DNA of 64,000 nucleotides from Mycoplasma phocimorsus (GCF_030077875.1 NZ_JASEJT010000010.1:62001-126000); one strand, 5' to 3'. Shown: positions 1 to 11,623, counted from the stretch's first letter. Notes: generated by a model not told the origin, from the letters alone. Translations and numbers: made by a program.

Positions 1-750
1 TATAATGTTGAATATGTGAATCGCAATATTCAATATGAATATGAAGATACTCAAGTATTTTGTGCCCCTTTTAAAGATAAAAACCTTAATAAAAAATTAA
101 ATTTTGTTAAGGAGAAACCAAGATCATTCGCTGATATTAGAAGAAGAGTTGGTGTGGTTTTTCAATTTGCTGAGTACCAATTATTTGAAGAAACTATTTT
201 AAAAGATGTTGCTTTTGGCGCAAAAATGTTTGGATTATCAAATCAACAAGCTGAGGAAAGAGCTAAAAAATACTTAAAATTAGTAGATTTACCAGAAAAA
301 TTATGAAATCATTCGCCCTTTGGTTTATCAGGTGGACAAAAAAGAAGAGTGGCATTAGCAGGAATTCTTGCAATGGAACCAGAATTTTTAGTTCTTGATG
401 AGCCAACTGCTGGTCTTGACCCTGCTGGAGTAATTGACATTTTAAATATTTTTAAAAAACTTCATGATGAAGGCAAAACAGTTATTGTTATTACTCATGA
501 TTTAGATAATATTCTTGAGTTTTCAACAAGATGTTTAATGTTTAAAGATGGTAAAAAAATATATGACGGGGATACTTACGAATTGTTAAAAAATACTGAA
601 TTTCTTTATAAAAATGAAATGAAGCCGCCTCGCATTTTAGAGTTTGTAAGTAAACTTGAAGCAAGAGGAATTAATGTTCCTAAAATAACTAATGAAAATG
701 AATTAGTTGAATTTCTTAATAAATATTTAGAGAATAAAAAGGAGATATAA
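1..750 (+). CDS. ecfA2: ECF transporter ATPase EcfA2 (5' end outside window)
   Basis: This is the C-terminal ~249 codons of an ABC ATPase of an energy-coupling-factor vitamin/metal importer. It powers substrate-specific S components through EcfT at the cytoplasmic membrane face. Visible motifs are a Q-loop (VFQFAEYQLFEET), the ABC signature SGGQKRRVALAG, Walker B FLVLDEPTAGLDP and the H-switch ITHD. The Q-loop wording is typical of EcfA2. An in-frame TGA (Trp) at 304-306 shows genetic code 4. The gene ends in TAATG, so its stop overlaps the ecfT start. The Walker A part lies before the window, and an ecfA1 gene would be expected there too. Confidence 0.93.
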
Positions 751-1754
751 TGAAAGCAATGCTTGGTAGATACATGCCAGGAAAGTCAACAATCCATAGC
801 TTAAACCCTATATTAAAAGTTTTATTTAATATTTTTTATATTGTTTCCGCTTTTCTCGCTAAAGATATTATTACTTTTTTTGTGCTTTTAATTCCTCTTT
901 TTATTATGTATTTAATATCAATTAAAAGAGTAAGACCATTATTTAGAATGCTAAAAATTCCCTTCTTTATTGCCGCATTTCTTTTATTAATCAATTTTTG
1001 ATTGTTAAAAAATGTTAATTTATATGAATCAATTAGAATTTTCCAAAATAATACTAATACATATAATATTGTTACTAATGTTAATGAAATTATTCAAAAT
1101 AGCAAAGAGGTCGGAACTGCTGCCTTTAAAGATGCCATTAAAGGTGAATGATACCAATATTTTGTTTGATATTCAAATGAAAGTGTTGCCTTTTCATTAT
1201 TTGCTGTTATCAGATCATTAGCAATCTTTTTAAGAATTTATATTATGATTCTTTCAACAACAATTCTTACATTAACAACCAAACCAATTATGCTTACAAA
1301 AGCGCTTGAAGATATTATCTGACCACTTAAACTTGTTGGCGTTTCAACACAAATTGTAGCAATAACAATATCAATTGCTCTTCGTTTTGTTCCAACTTTA
1401 CTTGATGAAGCTTCAAGAATCATGAAAGCACAATCAAGCCGTGGTGTAGATTTTAAAAAAGCTAAACTTAAAGAAAAAGCAAAATCAATGATTACACTTG
1501 TTGTCCCTTTATTTGTATCTTCATTTGCAAAAGCAGAAGATTTAGCAAATGCAATGGAAACAAGAGGATATGATCCATATGCTAAACGTACAAGATACAG
1601 ACAAATAGGATTTAATAAATATGATATTATGCTAGCTATTTTTTCTTTAATTATTTTTGCTGGAATTATAACGCTTAATACTTTTCACAACTATTATCCT
1701 GAGCAAATTTTTGAATCAGCAAGATGATATGCTTATTTAGTAACAAGGTATTAA
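750..1754 (+). CDS. ecfT: ECF transporter transmembrane protein EcfT
   Basis: This 334-residue membrane protein couples the EcfA ATPases to the substrate-binding S components. The start LGRYMPGKSTIHSLNP matches the family N-terminus, followed by several hydrophobic helices. Two Ala-Arg-Gly-type coupling motifs, AQSSRG and AMETRGYDP, sit in the C-terminal cytoplasmic helices that dock onto the ATPases. The frame is open across several TGA codons (e.g. 999-1001, 1725-1727) and ends at TAA 1752-1754. It overlaps ecfA2 by one base and is followed one base later by nfo, so the three are one transcription unit. Confidence 0.93.
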
Positions 1755-1755
1755 T

Positions 1756-2613
1756 ATGATTAAAATAGGCTCACATATTACTTTTAAGGCGCCAAATTAT
1801 CTTTTGGATGCAGGTAAAGAATCATTAAAAAATAATGCTAATACTTTAATGATTTATTTAGGAGCGCCACAAAATACTAAAAGAGTAGAAAAAGAAAAGT
1901 ATAAATTACATGAGTTTGAGCAATTAGTTAAAAATAAGATTAATAATGAAGATATTATTGTTCATGCACCCTATATTGTTAACCCATCAAATCCTACTAA
2001 ATCGCAATTTGCATGCAATTTTTTAATTAGTGAGATTAAGAGGATGAATTACATAAAAGCTAAATATTTAGTTTTACATCCTGGAGCATACACTTCTTTT
2101 GATGTTCAACAAGCATTAGATACTTTAATTAATAATCTTAAATTAATTCTTTCAAAAACTAAAGATGTTGTAATAGCCATAGAAACAATGGCTGGAAAAG
2201 GCACTGAAGTAGGAATTAATTTTGAACAAATTATGTATGTAATTAATAAAGTCAATTCAGAACGAATAAAAATTTGTTTAGATACATGCCATGTTTGAGA
2301 TGCTGGTTATAATTTGAAAAATTTTGAAGAATTTATTGATTTTTTAAAAGAAAAAAACTATTTAAAATATATCAAAGTAATTCATTTAAATGATTCTAAA
2401 AATGATTTAGGATCTCATAAAGATCGTCATGAAAATATTGGAAAAGGTTTTATAGGGTTTGATACTCTAGCTAAATTTGTTCATTGTAAAGAGTTTGATA
2501 ATATTCCTATCATATTAGAAACTCCATGAACAGATGAAGGACCTATTTATGATCAAGAAATCAAATTATTATTAAATGCAAAAAAAATAAAAAAATTTAA
2601 AATAATTATTTAA
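1756..2613 (+). CDS. nfo: Endonuclease IV (AP endonuclease)
   Basis: This 285-residue zinc-dependent apurinic/apyrimidinic endonuclease cuts 5' of abasic sites in base-excision repair. The family signatures are visible: CLDTCHVWDAGYN and [20 protein letters not shown], with the His and Asp zinc ligands, plus VLHPGAY earlier. Length is normal for the family. In-frame TGA codons at 2296-2298 and 2527-2529 encode Trp. It is translationally coupled to ecfT (1-bp gap), an ordinary mycoplasma-style run-on operon. A tRNA-Gly follows. Confidence 0.93.
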
Positions 2614-2646
2614 CTTTATTTAAAATGAAGTAAAATATTTATATAT

Positions 2647-2720
2647 GCAAATGTAGTTCAATGGTAGAACATTAGCTTGCCATGCTAAATACGGGAGTTC
2701 GATTCTCCTCATTTGCTCCA
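2647..2720 (+). tRNA. tRNA-Gly (GCC)
   Basis: The cloverleaf is readable. Acceptor GCAAATG (2647-2653) pairs with CATTTGC (2710-2716). The anticodon stem TTAGC/GCTAA encloses a loop with anticodon GCC. The T-arm is GGGAG TTCGATT CTCCT, and CCA is encoded at 2718-2720. A terminator hairpin follows directly. Confidence 0.96.
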
Positions 2721-2738
2721 AATGTAATATCACCACAA

Positions 2739-2766
2739 AACAACATTATTAAATGTTGTTTTTTTA
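2739..2766 (+). terminator. Terminator after tRNA-Gly
   Basis: Perfect stem AACAACATT / AATGTTGTT with an ATTA loop, followed by a T run. It ends the nfo/tRNA-Gly region. Confidence 0.8.
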
Positions 2767-2793
2767 TAAAAAAACATTGCAATTGCAATGTTT
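2767..2793 (-). terminator. Terminator after aspS
   Basis: Perfect palindrome CATTGC-AATT-GCAATG extended by A/T pairs, with a T run on the minus strand (A run at 2768-2774). It overlaps the aspS stop codon and lies back to back with the tRNA terminator. Confidence 0.8.
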
Positions 2794-4498
2794 AATCTTT
2801 TTTAATTTTAAGATATACTTCATCTAATTGTTCTTCAGTTATTTCACTAGGAGAAGAAGTAAGAACATCTTGCCCATGTGAATTTTTAGGAAAAGCAATA
2901 ACCTCTCTTATTGAATTTGAGCCTGTTAAAATCATAATTAAACGATCAATTCCAAAAGCCATACCTAAATGAGGAGGCAATCCATAATCAAATACATTCA
3001 TAAAGAAACCAAATTTATTTTGAACTTCTTGTTGGCTTAAATTAATTAACTCAAACATTTTTTCTTGTGTTTCTTTATTAAAAATTCTTACACTACCACC
3101 AGCAACTTCATAACCATTTAAAACTAAGTCATATGCTTGTGATTTTGCACTTTTAGGATCTAAATTATCTAAATTTTTGCCTTGAAAGTTTGTAAATGGG
3201 TGATGAGCGGCAACATATTTATTATTTTCTTCATCATATTCAAACATTGGTCAATTTTCAATTCAAACAAACTTAAATTTTGAATCAGTAACCATTTTAT
3301 ATTCAAACATTTCTATCGCTTTTACTCTAACAGCGCCAAGCGCACTTGATGCTTTTTCATATGTATTCGCAACAATTAAAGCACAACCATTTTTGATATT
3401 ATTAGTAATTTGTTTAAGTAATTTTTGTGTTGAATTTATATCTTTTGTAGCAAAGTTTGAAGTAGTAATTTCACTATTTTCAAAATTAAAATATCAAAGA
3501 ATATTAGCTCCATTTTTCTTAGCAATTTCTTCTAGTTGAATAAATTCTTTTTTAGTAATAACATGTGGAAGTAATAACATTCTTTTACTTTCAGCATTTG
3601 CAATAATTTCAAAATTAGATTCATTAAAAAATTGGCATACAGAAGAAAGTTTTAAATCGTATCTTAAATCAGGCTTATCGCTTCCATATAAATTAAAAGC
3701 AACATCATAGTCCATTCTTTCAAACGGAATTTTAATATCAATTCCTAATTTTGTAAAAGTTGTTTGCATCATTTTTTCAATATGATTTTGAAATTTTGAA
3801 AGATCCATAAAGCTTACTTCAATATCAAACTGAGTAAATTCCGGTTGACGATCTTTTCTTGAGTCCTCATCTCTAAATACTTTTGCTACTTGAAAGTATC
3901 TTTCAAATCCAGAAGCCATTAGCATTTGCTTAAATAGCTGAGGAGATTGAGGAAGAGCAAAAAATTTTCCTCGATCTCTAGTTGCAACCAAATAATCTCT
4001 AGCACCTTCAGGAGTTGATTTGCCCAAAATTGGAGTTTCAATTTCAAGAAAATCATGATCTTCTAAATATCTTCTCATCGCACTAATCACTTTGGCTCTA
4101 GTAACAATATTAGAATGCATCTTAGGTCTTCTTAAATCTAAATAACGATATTGCATTCTTAAATCTTCATTAACATTAATATCATCCCTAATAACAAAAG
4201 GCAATTCTTTTGAAGTTGAAAGTATTTCATATGAATCGACAATAATTTCTATTTCACCTGATTCAAGCAAAATATTAGCTTCTTTTCTTAATTCAACTTT
4301 ACCAGTTGCTTTAAGAACAGATTCTTTTGAAATATTTAAATCTATATTATTAAAAACTAGTTGAACAATTCCATAAGCATCTCTTAAATCAATAAAAGTA
4401 GTTTTTCCAAATCTTCTTTTATTTTGCACTCAACCATAAACAGTTATTTTATGATTCAATAATGTCTTATTAATTTCATTATTTTTTATATTCTTCAT
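2792..4498 (-). CDS. aspS: Aspartyl-tRNA synthetase
   Basis: This 568-residue bacterial-type class II aminoacyl-tRNA synthetase charges tRNA-Asp. An N-terminal OB-fold anticodon-binding domain ([15 protein letters not shown]) leads into [11 protein letters not shown]-like motif 1 ([16 protein letters not shown]). The catalytic core has motif 2 [17 protein letters not shown], then a GAD-type insertion, then motif 3 [15 protein letters not shown]. The start chosen is ATG at 4498, with AAGAAAG upstream inside ktrA. It overlaps the ktrA 3' end by 20 bp, so ktrA-aspS form an operon. Several in-frame TGA codons are Trp. Confidence 0.95.
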
Positions 4499-5183
4499 AA
4501 TCAACTTCTTTCTTATCATTTTCTTCATTCATTAGAGCAATAAATTTTGATACTTTATCAACATGTCCAACAAATGTTATAGCGTCATTTTTCTTAAGAA
4601 TTGTATTACCAGTAGGCAAGAAAGTAGAATTATCATCTTTTACAACAATGACATTAATCCCAACTTCATAAAAATTAAGATATCTTAATTTTTTATTTTC
4701 AAATCTTGAATTATTCACTTTAGTAGTTCCAATTACATACCCACTACCAATTTCCTGTAAATTTTTTGAGTAATTAATAAAGTTTTTATTTGTAGCAATA
4801 ATTGCTGTTCTAATTCCCGATTCATATTCAGGGCGAACAATTAAATCTACACCAATTTGTTTAAGAACTCTAGCATGTCTTTTTGAGGTAGCGCGAGCAA
4901 TAATATTCTCAACTTGCAATTCTAGCAATGCGGCTACCACTTCTAAATTATTTGGCATACAAACAATTACAGTTTCATAGTTTTTAATTCCTATTGAATT
5001 AAGCGCTCTCATATCAGCAGCATCCATAACATAAAGAGTATCAACAAGCTCTGAAACGGCCTGTAATCTTTTTTCATCATTATCAATTGCTACTATATTT
5101 TGATTCAATTTATTAAGCTGAGTAATAACTGCTTGACCATATCTACCAGCACCAATTACGCATATATTTTGTTTTACCTTCAT
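4479..5183 (-). CDS. ktrA: K+ uptake regulatory subunit KtrA/TrkA (RCK protein)
   Basis: This 234-residue cytoplasmic RCK protein gates the KtrB potassium channel in response to nucleotide. The N-terminal Rossmann fold has GAGRYGQ (nucleotide loop), an acidic strand end (VAIDND) and the VMDAAD region. A C-terminal RCK_C domain (around residues 150-220) follows. The start at 5183 is chosen because a clear AGGAGA box sits just upstream; a longer frame to 5210 lacks this. ktrB lies divergently 90 bp away, so the two channel subunits share one intergenic control region. Confidence 0.9.
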   Translation of the reverse strand: MKVKQNICVIGAGRYGQAVITQLNKLNQNIVAIDNDEKRLQAVSELVDTLYVMDAADMRALNSIGIKNYETVIVCMPNNLEVVAALLELQVENIIARATSKRHARVLKQIGVDLIVRPEYESGIRTAIIATNKNFINYSKNLQEIGSGYVIGTTKVNNSRFENKKLRYLNFYEVGINVIVVKDDNSTFLPTGNTILKKNDAITFVGHVDKVSKFIALMNEENDKKEVDYEEYKK

Positions 5184-5236
5184 TAATTCTCCTTTATTAA
5201 GAAAGAGCAATTTCTTATATATTTAATAATAAAAAT

Positions 5237-5262
5237 TATAATAAATTAATTATTAATATAAA
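5237..5262 (+). promoter_or_regulatory. ktrB promoter -10 region (candidate)
   Basis: TATAAT at 5237-5242 and TATAAA at 5257-5262 lie before the ktrB ATG at 5274. No Shine-Dalgarno is visible. If the second hexamer is used, the ktrB mRNA would be nearly leaderless. Confidence 0.4.
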
Positions 5263-5273
5263 ATAATTTTACT

Positions 5274-6797
5274 ATGTTTAATAAATTTATAAGCAAGACA
5301 AATGAATTAAAAAACAGAAAAAAAACTTCAAAAATTAGATATATTTTTTTGATTTATTTTTTAATTATTTTATTTTCCTCTTTAATACTTTTCTTTCCTT
5401 GAGTAAAAAAAGTAACACCCGAAAATTGATGAAATTACAATAATTATATTGATTCACTTTTTACATCAGTAAGCGCATTTAGTGATACAGGATTAGTAAC
5501 ATTAGAAACACAAGCAACATGAAATATTTTTGGTCAAGCAGTAATTGCGACATTAATTTTTGTTGGTGGCACAGGTTTTTTTGCTCTTAAAATTTTTATT
5601 CTTAATTATCTATTTAGAAAAAAATTTTATAATATTGATAAAGAATTATTATTAGCTGAAAGAGGAGATATTAAAAATCAAACTTCAAATTTAGTAATTT
5701 CTAGTCTTAAATTTATTATTTCTATATTAATCATTTCTGGTTTTATTTTAACTTTTTATTTTTACTTAGCAATACCGACACCACCTTTAGGAGAAGAAAT
5801 GAATGTGATTTTGCCTTCTTCTCCACAAGGCGATTGATCTTTATCATTTAGATTCGGATTTTTTCATGCTATTAGCGCACTTAATAATGCAGGATTTGAT
5901 ATCATGGGCGGAAAAAGTTTAATGCCTTATTATGGTAATTTTTGATTACAATTTATTATTGTTGTACTTTTTATAATTGGTGGAATAGGTTATCCAATTA
6001 TTTATGATATTAATTCATGAATTAAATTTAAAATTAAATATCGTGATGAAAGAAAATATCATTGGTCATTAATTACAAAAATAAGTGTAACGACATATTT
6101 TGTTCTTTCAATTTTTGCTTTAGCTGTAATTATTCCGCTTGAAGTTTTTAGTAAAAATCCCACTTCATTTTGAAATCATATGATTGCTGGAAAATACAAA
6201 TATGGCGGACCTCTTCAAAAAATTTGAACAGTACTTTTTACAGTTTTTTCTACTAGAAGCGCAGGTTTTGCAACAATTGATTTAAATTCATTTTCTTCTT
6301 CTACACTAATTATAATGACAATTTTAATGTTTATTGGTGCAGCGCCAGCCTCTACTGGCGGTGGAATTAGAACAACTACATTTGCTATTATATTTGTTGC
6401 ACTTGCTTCAAGAATTTCTGGAAGCAAGACTACAAGAATGTTTAGAAGAAAAATTAGCTCTGATAAAGTAGTTATGGCTTCAAATGTATTTATTATAAGT
6501 ATTATATTATTAATGCTAGGAACAATTATTCTTAATACTTCTGTACAAAATTACTCAGGCAATTTAAATAATAATACTAACAGTTTAACAATGCTTTTTG
6601 AAACATCTAGTGCTTTTGGAACAGCTGGACTTTCCTTAGGTATTACTCAGGATTTAAATTTAGGTTCGAAATTTATTTTAATATTTATAATGTTTATTGG
6701 ACAATTTGGTATCTCTTCAACAATTATTGTTTGAAGAGATAAAATTACAAGATCAAATAGTTATGAATATATTGAGGAAGATGTATTAATAGGATAG
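5274..6797 (+). CDS. ktrB: K+ transporter subunit KtrB/TrkH
   Basis: This 507-residue polytopic membrane protein forms the K+/Na+ translocation pathway gated by KtrA. It contains four pore-like repeats with selectivity-filter glycines: SAFSDTGL near residue 65, AISALNNAGFD near 205, STRSAGFAT near 325 and TSSAFGTAGLS near 445. Long hydrophobic helices flank each. Many TGA (Trp) codons break a standard-code reading. The final frame runs to TAG 6795-6797. It is divergent from ktrA, its regulator. Confidence 0.92.
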
Positions 6798-6840
6798 TTA
6801 AATTTGAATTAATTATTATAAAATTTATACATTTAAATAA

Positions 6841-6877
6841 AAATATCAGAGCTTTTTCAGTTCTGATATTTTATTAT
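6841..6877. terminator. Bidirectional terminator between ktrB and gyrA
   Basis: Stem AAATATCAGA / TCTGATATTT with T-rich flanks on both strands, between convergent ktrB and gyrA. Its right edge abuts the gyrA stop. Confidence 0.75.
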
Positions 6878-9483
6878 TCCTCTATTTGAGCTGTATTAAT
6901 AATACTATATGATTTCAAGAATTCATTTCCTTTAAGTTTAATTGCCTTAACGCCTTTAGCATTTCTGCTTACATCAGGTAATTGACTTATATGGGTTCTT
7001 AAAGTAATATTTTTATTATTAACTAAAAATAATTCATCATTTTTATTTACAAACGAACAACCAATTAAAGTGCCTGCTTTTTTAATATTCATCGCCAATA
7101 CACCTCTGGCTCCACGTTTAGTTTCGCGGTACTGTTCCTTATTTGTTAGCTTAGCAAATCCTAAAGTTGACATAGATAATATTAATTCACCTTCTAAACT
7201 ATGTGAAGCTGAAATTACATAAGCATCATTTTCTAATTTAATTGCAATAACACCAATTGCACTTCTACTCATATCGCGAATTTGAGAAATATTAAATTTA
7301 ACTACATGTCCTGAAGAAGAAGCAATAATAATACTTTCATCTTCTTTAACAATCATTGCTCTAACTAATTCATCATCTTCTTTAAGTCCCATTGCTTTTT
7401 TTCCATTAGCATTAATTCTAATAAAGTTTTTAATTGAAGTTTTTTTAATAATACCTTTTTTGGTAATAGTTATCAAATATTCATTATCTTCATATGAATC
7501 AGTAGCAATCATTGAAATTACATTTTCATTCTCTTGTAAATCAAGTAAGTTTATAAAAGGTAATCCTTTTGATTGTCTTCCTTGATCAGGAATTTGTAGC
7601 GCTCTCATTCTATAAATTCTTCCTAATGAAGTAAATAGAAGTAAATCAATATGTGATGAAGTGACAATCAATTGTGAAAGATCATTACCTTCATAAATTT
7701 TCATTCCTTGCGTACCTACTCCACCACGTTTTTGTAATCTATATTCAGATAAATCCGTTCTTTTTACATAACCATTTGAACTAATGCTAATAACAATTTC
7801 ACGTTGTTTTACTAAATCTTCATCAGAAATTGAGATAGAAGCATTTTCATTAATTATAGTACGACGTTCATCGCCATATTTATTCTTAATCTCTTCTAAT
7901 TCATCAATAATTAATTGCGTTAATAGTTCTCTTGAGGCAAGAATTGCTTCAATTTTTGAAATCTCTGCCATAAGAAGCGCAATTTCTTCATTCATTTTCT
8001 CTATAGCAAGACCAGTTAATCTTCCTAATCTCATATCAACAATTGCTTTAGCTTGAACTTCAACTAAATTAAATGATTGTTTTAATCTTTCAATAGCATT
8101 AGCATCATTAGAAGAAGATTTTATAATTTTAATTACTTCATCAATATTATCAACTGCAATTTTTAAACCTTCTAAAATTAATAAACGATATTGCGCTTTT
8201 TCTAAATCAAATTTTAATCTTCTAGTTACAACCTCAAATTGATGCTGTAAATAAACTTCTAACATTTGTTTTAAATTTAATAATTTAGGTTCTCCATTAA
8301 CGAGAGCGACCATATTGGCATTATAATTAGTTTGTAAAGGAGTTTGACGATAAAGTTGATTTAAAATAATAGCAGGGTCAAAATTCTTTTTAATAGAAAT
8401 AACAATTCTAATTCCATCTTTATTAGATTCATCTCTTAAATCTGAAATTCCTTCAATAGCTTTATATTTAACTAATTCAGCTATTTTTTCAATAATAGTT
8501 ATTTTTTTAAGTTCATAAGGAATTTCAGAAATAATAATTTTACTTTTTCCACTGATGCCAGTTTCTATTTTAGCTTTTGAACGAACAGAAATTGTCCCTT
8601 TACCAGTTAAATATGTATCAATAATTCCTTTTGTACCTAAAATTTCAGCACCAATAGGAAAATCAGGTCCTTTAATATGTTCCATTAATTGAGTAATAGT
8701 TATTTGTGGATTTAAAGCTAATGCTTTAACAGCATCAATTGTTTCTTTTAAATTATGTGGAGGAATGCTAGTTGCCATTCCTACCGCAATACCAGTAGCA
8801 CCCATAATTAAAATATTTGGGAAACGAGAAGGAAGTACAACAGGCTCTTGCTCTGAAGCATCATAGTTAGCAATAAAATCTACAGTATTTTTATTAATAC
8901 CATCTAACATCTCGCTAGCAATTTTACTCATTCTAGCTTCAGTATAACGCATAGCAGCAGCGGGATCACCATCAATACTCCCAAAATTACCATGGCCATC
9001 AATGAGAGGATATCTTAAAGAAAAATCCTGTGCTAATCTCACCATAGCTTCATAAACAGATGAATCACCATGTGGGTGGTACTTCCCTAAAACATCTCCG
9101 ACAATTCTTGCTGATTTTTTATGCGCTGATGAATGCGTAATACCCAATTCATTCATTCCAAATAAAATCCGACGATGTACAGGTTTCAATCCATCGCGTA
9201 CATCTGGTAACGCTCTAGAAACAATAACACTCATAGCATACTCAAGAAATGAATCTTTCATCTCTTTTCGTATTTCTTGCGGATATAATCCGCCAGTAGG
9301 AGCATCAATTATTTTTGATTCTACAATATAACCTTCTTTATTTTGAGGAATATATTCATCTTCATCTTCTTCTATTACTTCCTCTTCATTAAAAATAGTA
9401 TTAACACTTTCATAATCATCTTCAAAATCTTCTTGCTCTACTTTTAATTGTTCTTTTTCTTTATCTTCATCAAAAAATAACAT
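6874..9483 (-). CDS. gyrA: DNA gyrase subunit A
   Basis: This 869-residue type II topoisomerase subunit cleaves and religates DNA to introduce negative supercoils, with GyrB. The winged-helix/tower region has [17 protein letters not shown], the quinolone region [19 protein letters not shown] and the catalytic Tyr in [10 protein letters not shown]. The GyrA box, normally QRRGGKG, reads QKRGGVG around residue 580 and marks this as GyrA rather than ParC. An unusual feature is a very acidic N-terminal extension of about 60 residues before the conserved start. Start ATG is preceded by AAGGAGAAA. Confidence 0.94.
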   Translation of the reverse strand: MLFFDEDKEKEQLKVEQEDFEDDYESVNTIFNEEEVIEEDEDEYIPQNKEGYIVESKIIDAPTGGLYPQEIRKEMKDSFLEYAMSVIVSRALPDVRDGLKPVHRRILFGMNELGITHSSAHKKSARIVGDVLGKYHPHGDSSVYEAMVRLAQDFSLRYPLIDGHGNFGSIDGDPAAAMRYTEARMSKIASEMLDGINKNTVDFIANYDASEQEPVVLPSRFPNILIMGATGIAVGMATSIPPHNLKETIDAVKALALNPQITITQLMEHIKGPDFPIGAEILGTKGIIDTYLTGKGTISVRSKAKIETGISGKSKIIISEIPYELKKITIIEKIAELVKYKAIEGISDLRDESNKDGIRIVISIKKNFDPAIILNQLYRQTPLQTNYNANMVALVNGEPKLLNLKQMLEVYLQHQFEVVTRRLKFDLEKAQYRLLILEGLKIAVDNIDEVIKIIKSSSNDANAIERLKQSFNLVEVQAKAIVDMRLGRLTGLAIEKMNEEIALLMAEISKIEAILASRELLTQLIIDELEEIKNKYGDERRTIINENASISISDEDLVKQREIVISISSNGYVKRTDLSEYRLQKRGGVGTQGMKIYEGNDLSQLIVTSSHIDLLLFTSLGRIYRMRALQIPDQGRQSKGLPFINLLDLQENENVISMIATDSYEDNEYLITITKKGIIKKTSIKNFIRINANGKKAMGLKEDDELVRAMIVKEDESIIIASSSGHVVKFNISQIRDMSRSAIGVIAIKLENDAYVISASHSLEGELILSMSTLGFAKLTNKEQYRETKRGARGVLAMNIKKAGTLIGCSFVNKNDELFLVNNKNITLRTHISQLPDVSRNAKGVKAIKLKGNEFLKSYSIINTAQIEE

Positions 9484-9767
9484 TTTTCTCCTTTATTAAA
9501 ATTAATAATTATTTAAATTATAATTTAAAAGGCAAAATTAATGCACATTTACACCGATATTTTGAAACATGTCTTTATTTTATGTTTAAATATCTTTTAA
9601 CATTACTTTTTTAGTTTTGGTGTATTATATTATGTAGTATTTTAAATAGAAATTTATACTTAAAATTTCCCAATTTATATTTATTTAAATAATGTAAATA
9701 ATTTTATTTATATTATTATTTTTAATTTATAATTAGGTAACTTTAATTAAAGAAATAAGGAGGAATT

Positions 9768-9962
9768 ATGGCTATAGTACCAAAGAGAAAAACATCCAAA
9801 CAACGTAAACATAAAAGAAGAACGCATGATTCTTTAACAGCACTTGCAACACGTTCATGTACAAACTGCTCAAAACAAATTGAACCGCATGTAGTTTGTC
9901 GTTTCTGTGGATTTTATAAAGGTAAAAAAGTTAACGGTTATAAACCCTCAAATACTAAATAA
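9768..9962 (+). CDS. rpmF: 50S ribosomal protein L32
   Basis: This 64-residue ribosomal protein starts MAIVPKRKTSKQRKHKRRTH, the L32 hallmark, and has a zinc-ribbon pattern CTNC...CRFC. A strong AAGGAGG box precedes the ATG, and TTATAATTAGG-type promoter sequence lies about 40 bp upstream. The 284-bp AT-rich spacer to divergent gyrA carries no other gene that I can see. A GCC-GAAA-GGC terminator follows. Confidence 0.97.
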   Translation: MAIVPKRKTSKQRKHKRRTHDSLTALATRSCTNCSKQIEPHVVCRFCGFYKGKKVNGYKPSNTK

Positions 9963-9973
9963 TTCTACTTATT

Positions 9974-9998
9974 AATGCCGAAAGGCATTTTTTTTATT
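9974..9998 (+). terminator. rpmF terminator
   Basis: Stem AATGCC / GGCATT with a GAAA tetraloop and a run of T. Confidence 0.85.
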
Positions 9999-10086
9999 TT
10001 TTAAGAAAAAACGCTTCTTTTTCTCATTTTTGTTCTTATTTTTATATTTTTTTAATTTTTTAAATAATTGCATAATGGAGGAAACA

Positions 10087-10677
10087 ATGAAAGTATATCA
10101 ATTTGGAAAAGTTGTTTATAAAGCAAAAAATTATATTATTCTTGAAAGTAATTTTACTGGTTATATGATTTATGTAGCCAATGTTGAACGTTTTACTGAA
10201 AATAAAAATAGTAAAATTTTTGTTTATGAACATAAAAATGAATATGGTGAATCAATGTATGGATTTACTAGCTTTAAAGAAAAAATTTTATTTGAAGATT
10301 TAATTTCTTTAAATGGAATTGGTCCTAAAACGGCAATTGAAATGTTAAATAAAGATTGGAAAAATATTGCTAAAGCAATTAGTGACGGCAATAGTTCTTA
10401 TTTATCGGATTTTAAATATATAGGAAATAAACTTTCTAGACAAATTATTTTTGAATTTCAAGAAAAATACACTAAATTGCTAGAAGGCGTTAATGTTGAA
10501 ATTAATATTTCAAGCAAGCAAGAAGTTATTGAAACATTAAAACTTCTTGGCTTTAAAAATAAAGAAATTAATAGTGTGATTAATTTAATTAAAGAGCAAA
10601 ACGATACTGAAGCTATGGTTGAAGAAGCTATTGAAATAATTACACAAAAACCACAACTTTATGCTGAAAATAACTAA
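10087..10677 (+). CDS. ruvA: Holliday junction protein RuvA
   Basis: This 196-residue protein forms the tetramer that holds the four-way junction for RuvB branch migration. It contains an N-terminal OB fold and the helix-hairpin-helix LISLNGIGPKTAIEML, with a C-terminal three-helix RuvB-binding domain (VIETLKLLGFKNKEI). The start at 10087 is chosen because GGAGGAAAC lies directly upstream; an upstream in-frame Met at 10030 gives an implausible hydrophobic tail. It overlaps ruvB by 17 bp. Confidence 0.92.
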   Translation: MKVYQFGKVVYKAKNYIILESNFTGYMIYVANVERFTENKNSKIFVYEHKNEYGESMYGFTSFKEKILFEDLISLNGIGPKTAIEMLNKDWKNIAKAISDGNSSYLSDFKYIGNKLSRQIIFEFQEKYTKLLEGVNVEINISSKQEVIETLKLLGFKNKEINSVINLIKEQNDTEAMVEEAIEIITQKPQLYAENN

Positions 10678-11602
10678 TTTTGATTCGTATATTGGCCAAA
10701 ATAATATTAAAAAAACTATAAATATGATGATTAAGTCATCAGAAATTCAAAATAAAACACTAGACCATATTTTAATTTGTGGTTTAGCTGGAACTGGAAA
10801 AACAACTTTAGCTAAAATTATAGGTAATATGCAAAATAAAAAAACGCATTTTGCTCAAGGATCATTATTAGAGAAAAAAAGTGATATTGTAACACTATTT
10901 AGCAATATTCAGGAAGGAGATATTATTTTTATTGATGAAATTCATTCTATCAATAAAAATGTAGAAGAATTACTTTATACAATTATGGAAGAATTTAAAA
11001 TTGATGTAATGTTAGGTAGTGGAACTAATTCTAAAATTATTAGAATTAAAGTAAAGCCTTTTACATTAATTGGCGCCACAACAAAAGTTTATAATTTATC
11101 AAATCCACTTAAAGAGCGTTTTGGTTTTATAGCTAAAATGCAAGCATATACATTAGAAAATATTAAAGATATTATTAAAATGCACGCATATAATTTACAA
11201 CAAAATGTAACTGAAAATGTTCTTGAATTTATTGCTCAATTTTCAAGGTTAAATCCAAGAATAATTATTAACTTATTTAACAGAATTGTTGATTTTTCAA
11301 TAGTAAAATCACAGAATGAAATTACTATTGATTTAGTTAAAAAGGCTTTAAAAACAATGGGTATTCATAAATATGGCTTTAGTGAAGAACATATTGAATA
11401 TTTAAAATGTTTTAAAGGTTTTGGCAATTCTCGTTTTATGTCTTTAGATTTTATATCAGGAATCACAAACTTTAATAAGGAAGATATTTTAAGCGAAATA
11501 GAACCAATTCTTCTTTCGTATAACTTAATACAAAAAACTTCTAAAGGAAGAAAAATAACTCAATTAGGAGAAAGATATTTACTCGAGTGTAATAATTATT
11601 AA
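10661..11602 (+). CDS. ruvB: Holliday junction helicase RuvB
   Basis: This 313-residue AAA+ motor drives branch migration. Visible are Walker A GLAGTGKTT (a variant of the usual GPPGLGKTT), Walker B IIFIDEIHSI, sensor LIGATTK and the arginine-finger region PLKERFG. A C-terminal winged helix (GRKITQLGERYL) binds DNA. The ATG lies within the end of ruvA, so translation is coupled. secDF begins 35 bp later, with its own promoter-like sequence. Confidence 0.92.
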   Translation: MLKITNFDSYIGQNNIKKTINMMIKSSEIQNKTLDHILICGLAGTGKTTLAKIIGNMQNKKTHFAQGSLLEKKSDIVTLFSNIQEGDIIFIDEIHSINKNVEELLYTIMEEFKIDVMLGSGTNSKIIRIKVKPFTLIGATTKVYNLSNPLKERFGFIAKMQAYTLENIKDIIKMHAYNLQQNVTENVLEFIAQFSRLNPRIIINLFNRIVDFSIVKSQNEITIDLVKKALKTMGIHKYGFSEEHIEYLKCFKGFGNSRFMSLDFISGITNFNKEDILSEIEPILLSYNLIQKTSKGRKITQLGERYLLECNNY

Positions 11603-11623
11603 TTATTAATAAACTTTATTATG

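Noticed and set aside
10030-10086. Upstream extension of RuvA from an ATG at 10030
   Set aside because: The extra residues are Phe/Asn-rich and unlike RuvA, while a clear GGAGGA box precedes the ATG at 10087.
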